A DNA stretch of 5,709 nucleotides, taken from contig CAZAJT010000056.1 in the NCBI GenBank assembly GCA_964485585.1, forward strand, positions 1 through 5,709, written 5' to 3'. Under the pieces are notes generated by a model that was given only the letters and a program-made list of their open reading frames with translations, made no database searches and had not been told where the DNA came from. Of the stretch, positions 4,603 to 5,709 are shown piece after piece (position 1 is the stretch's first letter; each line of letters starts with the position of its first letter). The position numbers and the translations under genes were made by a program. Origin of the DNA: CAZAJT01 sp964485585 (GTDB lineage: Bacteria > Patescibacteriota > Microgenomatia > UBA1406 > GWC2-37-13).

Positions 4603-5475
4603 TCAGCTCTCCGTTGACTCCTTTCTTCTTTTTTTCTCGAACTGTTCTTTTGTCGGGACGCGAAGCTTTTTCACAAGACCAAACAACTCAAGCAATCGAA
4701 TGACCGCGTAAGAAGGGTCTGCGACGAATGACGATCCTTGTTGAGCACTTGAGGCGAATGCATGATGGGTATTGTGCCATTGCTCACCAAGGGGCAAAAT
4801 CCACCACCAGATATTCCTGCTCTGATCCCGTGCAGGAGTTTGATAGTTTTGCTCTCCAACAAGATGCGTAAGACTGTTGATGCTCCACGTCACGTGATGC
4901 ACCAAACCGACTCGAAGCAGTCCTGCCCACAGCAAACCTCGCCATCCTCCCAGAATCCAAGGAATGACCAAGGAAAGAGTGATGATGGGTACCTGTAGTC
5001 GATCCAGTAGCACGATGTCGGGATCATGCAGAATATCAGGAGCATAACGCTCAACGGGTGCCTTGAAGTCCGAGAAAAGCCAACCAACATGACTGTGGAT
5101 GAAGCCACGGATTCGTTCCCACAACGAAGTGCCGTATCGCCATGGACTGTGTAAATCGAGAAACGAATCGCTGAACTTATGATGCCAGCGATGATCCGCG
5201 ACCCACGAACTGATTGGTCCCTGAACTGACAAGATTCCCAGTAGACCAAATACGATCTTGACCGATCGTACCGGAGTGAAACTGTTGTGGGTAAACATCC
5301 GATGGAGTCCTACCGTGACACCAAACGCAATCGGAAGGTACGTCCCAACGAGAAGCAAAACTTCCCGCAATCCGTCACGCTTCGTCCATAGGCGCCAAGC
5401 TGCAATTGGAACCGCAACGATTGGTGCGGTTACTATCGCGGCTAATGCAACCCGATAGAGTTTTGATGTGCCCAA
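4603..5475 (-). CDS. Membrane fatty-acid (acyl-CoA/acyl-lipid delta-9 type) desaturase
   Basis: A 290-residue di-iron membrane desaturase that introduces a double bond into saturated acyl chains using O2 and an electron donor. All histidine boxes are present: HRMFTH (58-63), HRWHH (95-99), NSLTH (200-204) and EQWHNTHH (231-238), in the spacing of stearoyl-CoA/delta-9 desaturases. Hydrophobic helices lie near residues 8-28, 38-56, 71-90, 163-178 and 180-196. The N- and C-termini are basic, and the length is normal for bacterial members. The start is TTG at 5475-5473, chosen because GGAGGG lies just upstream and the next Met is residue 60. It ends 65 bp from the cupredoxin gene, convergently. 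Its G+C is about half, higher than the rest of the window, and it has a Shine-Dalgarno, which suggests lateral transfer. It implies access to oxygen or aerobic hosts. Substrate position is inferred from family only. Confidence 0.9.
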   Translation of the reverse strand: MGTSKLYRVALAAIVTAPIVAVPIAAWRLWTKRDGLREVLLLVGTYLPIAFGVTVGLHRMFTHNSFTPVRSVKIVFGLLGILSVQGPISSWVADHRWHHKFSDSFLDLHSPWRYGTSLWERIRGFIHSHVGWLFSDFKAPVERYAPDILHDPDIVLLDRLQVPIITLSLVIPWILGGWRGLLWAGLLRVGLVHHVTWSINSLTHLVGEQNYQTPARDQSRNIWWWILPLGEQWHNTHHAFASSAQQGSSFVADPSYAVIRLLELFGLVKKLRVPTKEQFEKKRRKESTES

Positions 5476-5478
5476 CTT

Positions 5479-5484
5479 CCCTCC
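5479..5484 (-). promoter_or_regulatory. Shine-Dalgarno deciding the TTG start of the desaturase
   Basis: The minus strand reads GGAGGG-AAG-TTG. The GGAGG core is complementary to the 16S 3' end and lies four bases before TTG at 5475. No ATG or GTG start competes nearby, so the TTG is accepted. The spacing is a little short. Confidence 0.7.
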
Positions 5485-5495
5485 AATAGACCATT

Positions 5496-5546
5496 TTTAC
5501 GGCAGATAATAATTCAGAAACCTTCCCAATTATGAACTGCCGTAAA
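5496..5546 (-). promoter_or_regulatory. Long hairpin in the desaturase leader, candidate cis-regulatory element
   Basis: TTTACGGCAG (5496-5505) and CTGCCGTAAA (5537-5546) are perfect 10-bp inverted arms. Inside them, ATAATT (5509-5514) pairs with AATTAT (5528-5533) across a symmetric 3x3 internal loop, leaving a 13-base apical loop. In the minus-strand RNA the apical loop contains GGGAAGG, and GGGAAG recurs at the Shine-Dalgarno (GGAGGGAAG). The structure ends 12 bases before the ribosome site. It could control translation, stabilise the message, be an operator, or be a relic mobile palindrome. No known riboswitch class is recognised. Confidence 0.45.
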
Positions 5547-5629
5547 GTAATTTCCGCAAGTTTCAATGTGCGATAAATGTGTAAATCGTCGCATAGACAG
5601 CAGATGTCTGAGCAATAATTTACCATAAT

Positions 5630-5638
5630 AGTATAACA
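5630..5638 (-). promoter_or_regulatory. Extended -10 promoter candidate for the desaturase
   Basis: The minus strand reads TGTTATACT, an extended -10 (TG-n-TATACT, five of six). No good -35 lies at 16-18 bases. Transcription would begin near 5623, giving a leader of about 148 nt that contains the 51-nt hairpin. Upstream on this strand is the REP-like repeat. The call rests on motif only. Confidence 0.35.
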
Positions 5639-5660
5639 GAGAGACACGAGTTTCGCAGTT

Positions 5661-5709
5661 GTCATTCTGATCCCGCGAAGCGGGAGAAGAATCTCTCGCG
5701 AATGCGAGA
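5661..5709. repeat. REP-like double-hairpin repeat at the window edge
   Basis: GTCATTCTGA (5661-5670) is followed by two short palindromes. TCCCGC-GAA-GCGGGA (5671-5685) and TCTCGC-GAAT-GCGAGA (5694-5709) are each a six-base-pair stem with a tiny loop, joined by GAAGAATC. The overall pattern, TCATTCTGA then GCGAAGCG then GAAGAATCTC, resembles interspersed extragenic repeats found in many bacterial genomes. Only one copy is visible, and it may continue past the right edge. Its role (REP/REPIN, insertion target or messenger end structure) is not determined. Confidence 0.6.

Noticed and set aside
4762..5458. Plus- and minus-strand alternative frames inside the desaturase
   Set aside because: The His-box frame fully explains the region; the others are shadows rich in Arg, Ser, Thr and Cys.

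Overview
The window looks like a piece of a small-genome bacterial chromosome, most likely from the Candidate Phyla Radiation (Patescibacteria, perhaps the Microgenomates side). The pointers are short genes, a membrane-anchored protein with a Thr/Pro linker, a solitary RnfD-like membrane protein next to a degenerate cupredoxin, and GNAT proteins of a type I associate with these organisms. This taxonomic call is an inference. TGA and TAG both end genes here, so the UGA=Gly code of Gracilibacteria/SR1 is excluded. No rRNA, tRNA or CRISPR array was seen.

Layout. Positions 1-36 hold a GC-rich hairpin, possibly the end of an IS200/IS605-type element. It abuts a 5'-truncated, very AT-rich GNAT acetyltransferase (to 418). 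A second, complete GNAT gene lies convergently on the minus strand (399-965) and overlaps the first by 20 bp. Positions 966-2229 are largely a gene graveyard. They contain decayed minus-strand coding debris (about 1013-1240 and 1925-2184) around an unrecognised plus-strand gene (1257-1924) that is broken by one frameshift yet has a near-perfect promoter. Next come two tiny genes, 1 nt apart: a CxxC...CxxC mini-protein (2230-2415) and a two-helix membrane protein (2417-2674).

Positions 2749-4537 form a probable three-gene operon driven by a good promoter at 2695-2723. It encodes an anchored extracytoplasmic protein with a Pro/Thr linker, an NQR2/RnfD-family membrane protein, and a membrane-anchored cupredoxin. 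The last two appear to lack the residues that normally hold their redox cofactors (covalent FMN threonine; type 1 copper His/Cys). The module may therefore not do conventional electron transfer.

A minus-strand fatty-acid desaturase (4603-5475) with all histidine boxes closes the window. It is about half G+C, has its own Shine-Dalgarno site, a long leader with a 51-nt hairpin, and a terminator shared with the intergenic gap. It looks like a relatively recent acquisition. The window ends in a REP-like double hairpin repeat (5661-5709).

A recurring theme is the start signal. Three genes (965 minus, 1257 plus, 2230 plus) have a -10 box 6-7 nt before the start codon and no Shine-Dalgarno, which predicts leaderless mRNAs. 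The cupredoxin and the desaturase instead have strong Shine-Dalgarno sites.
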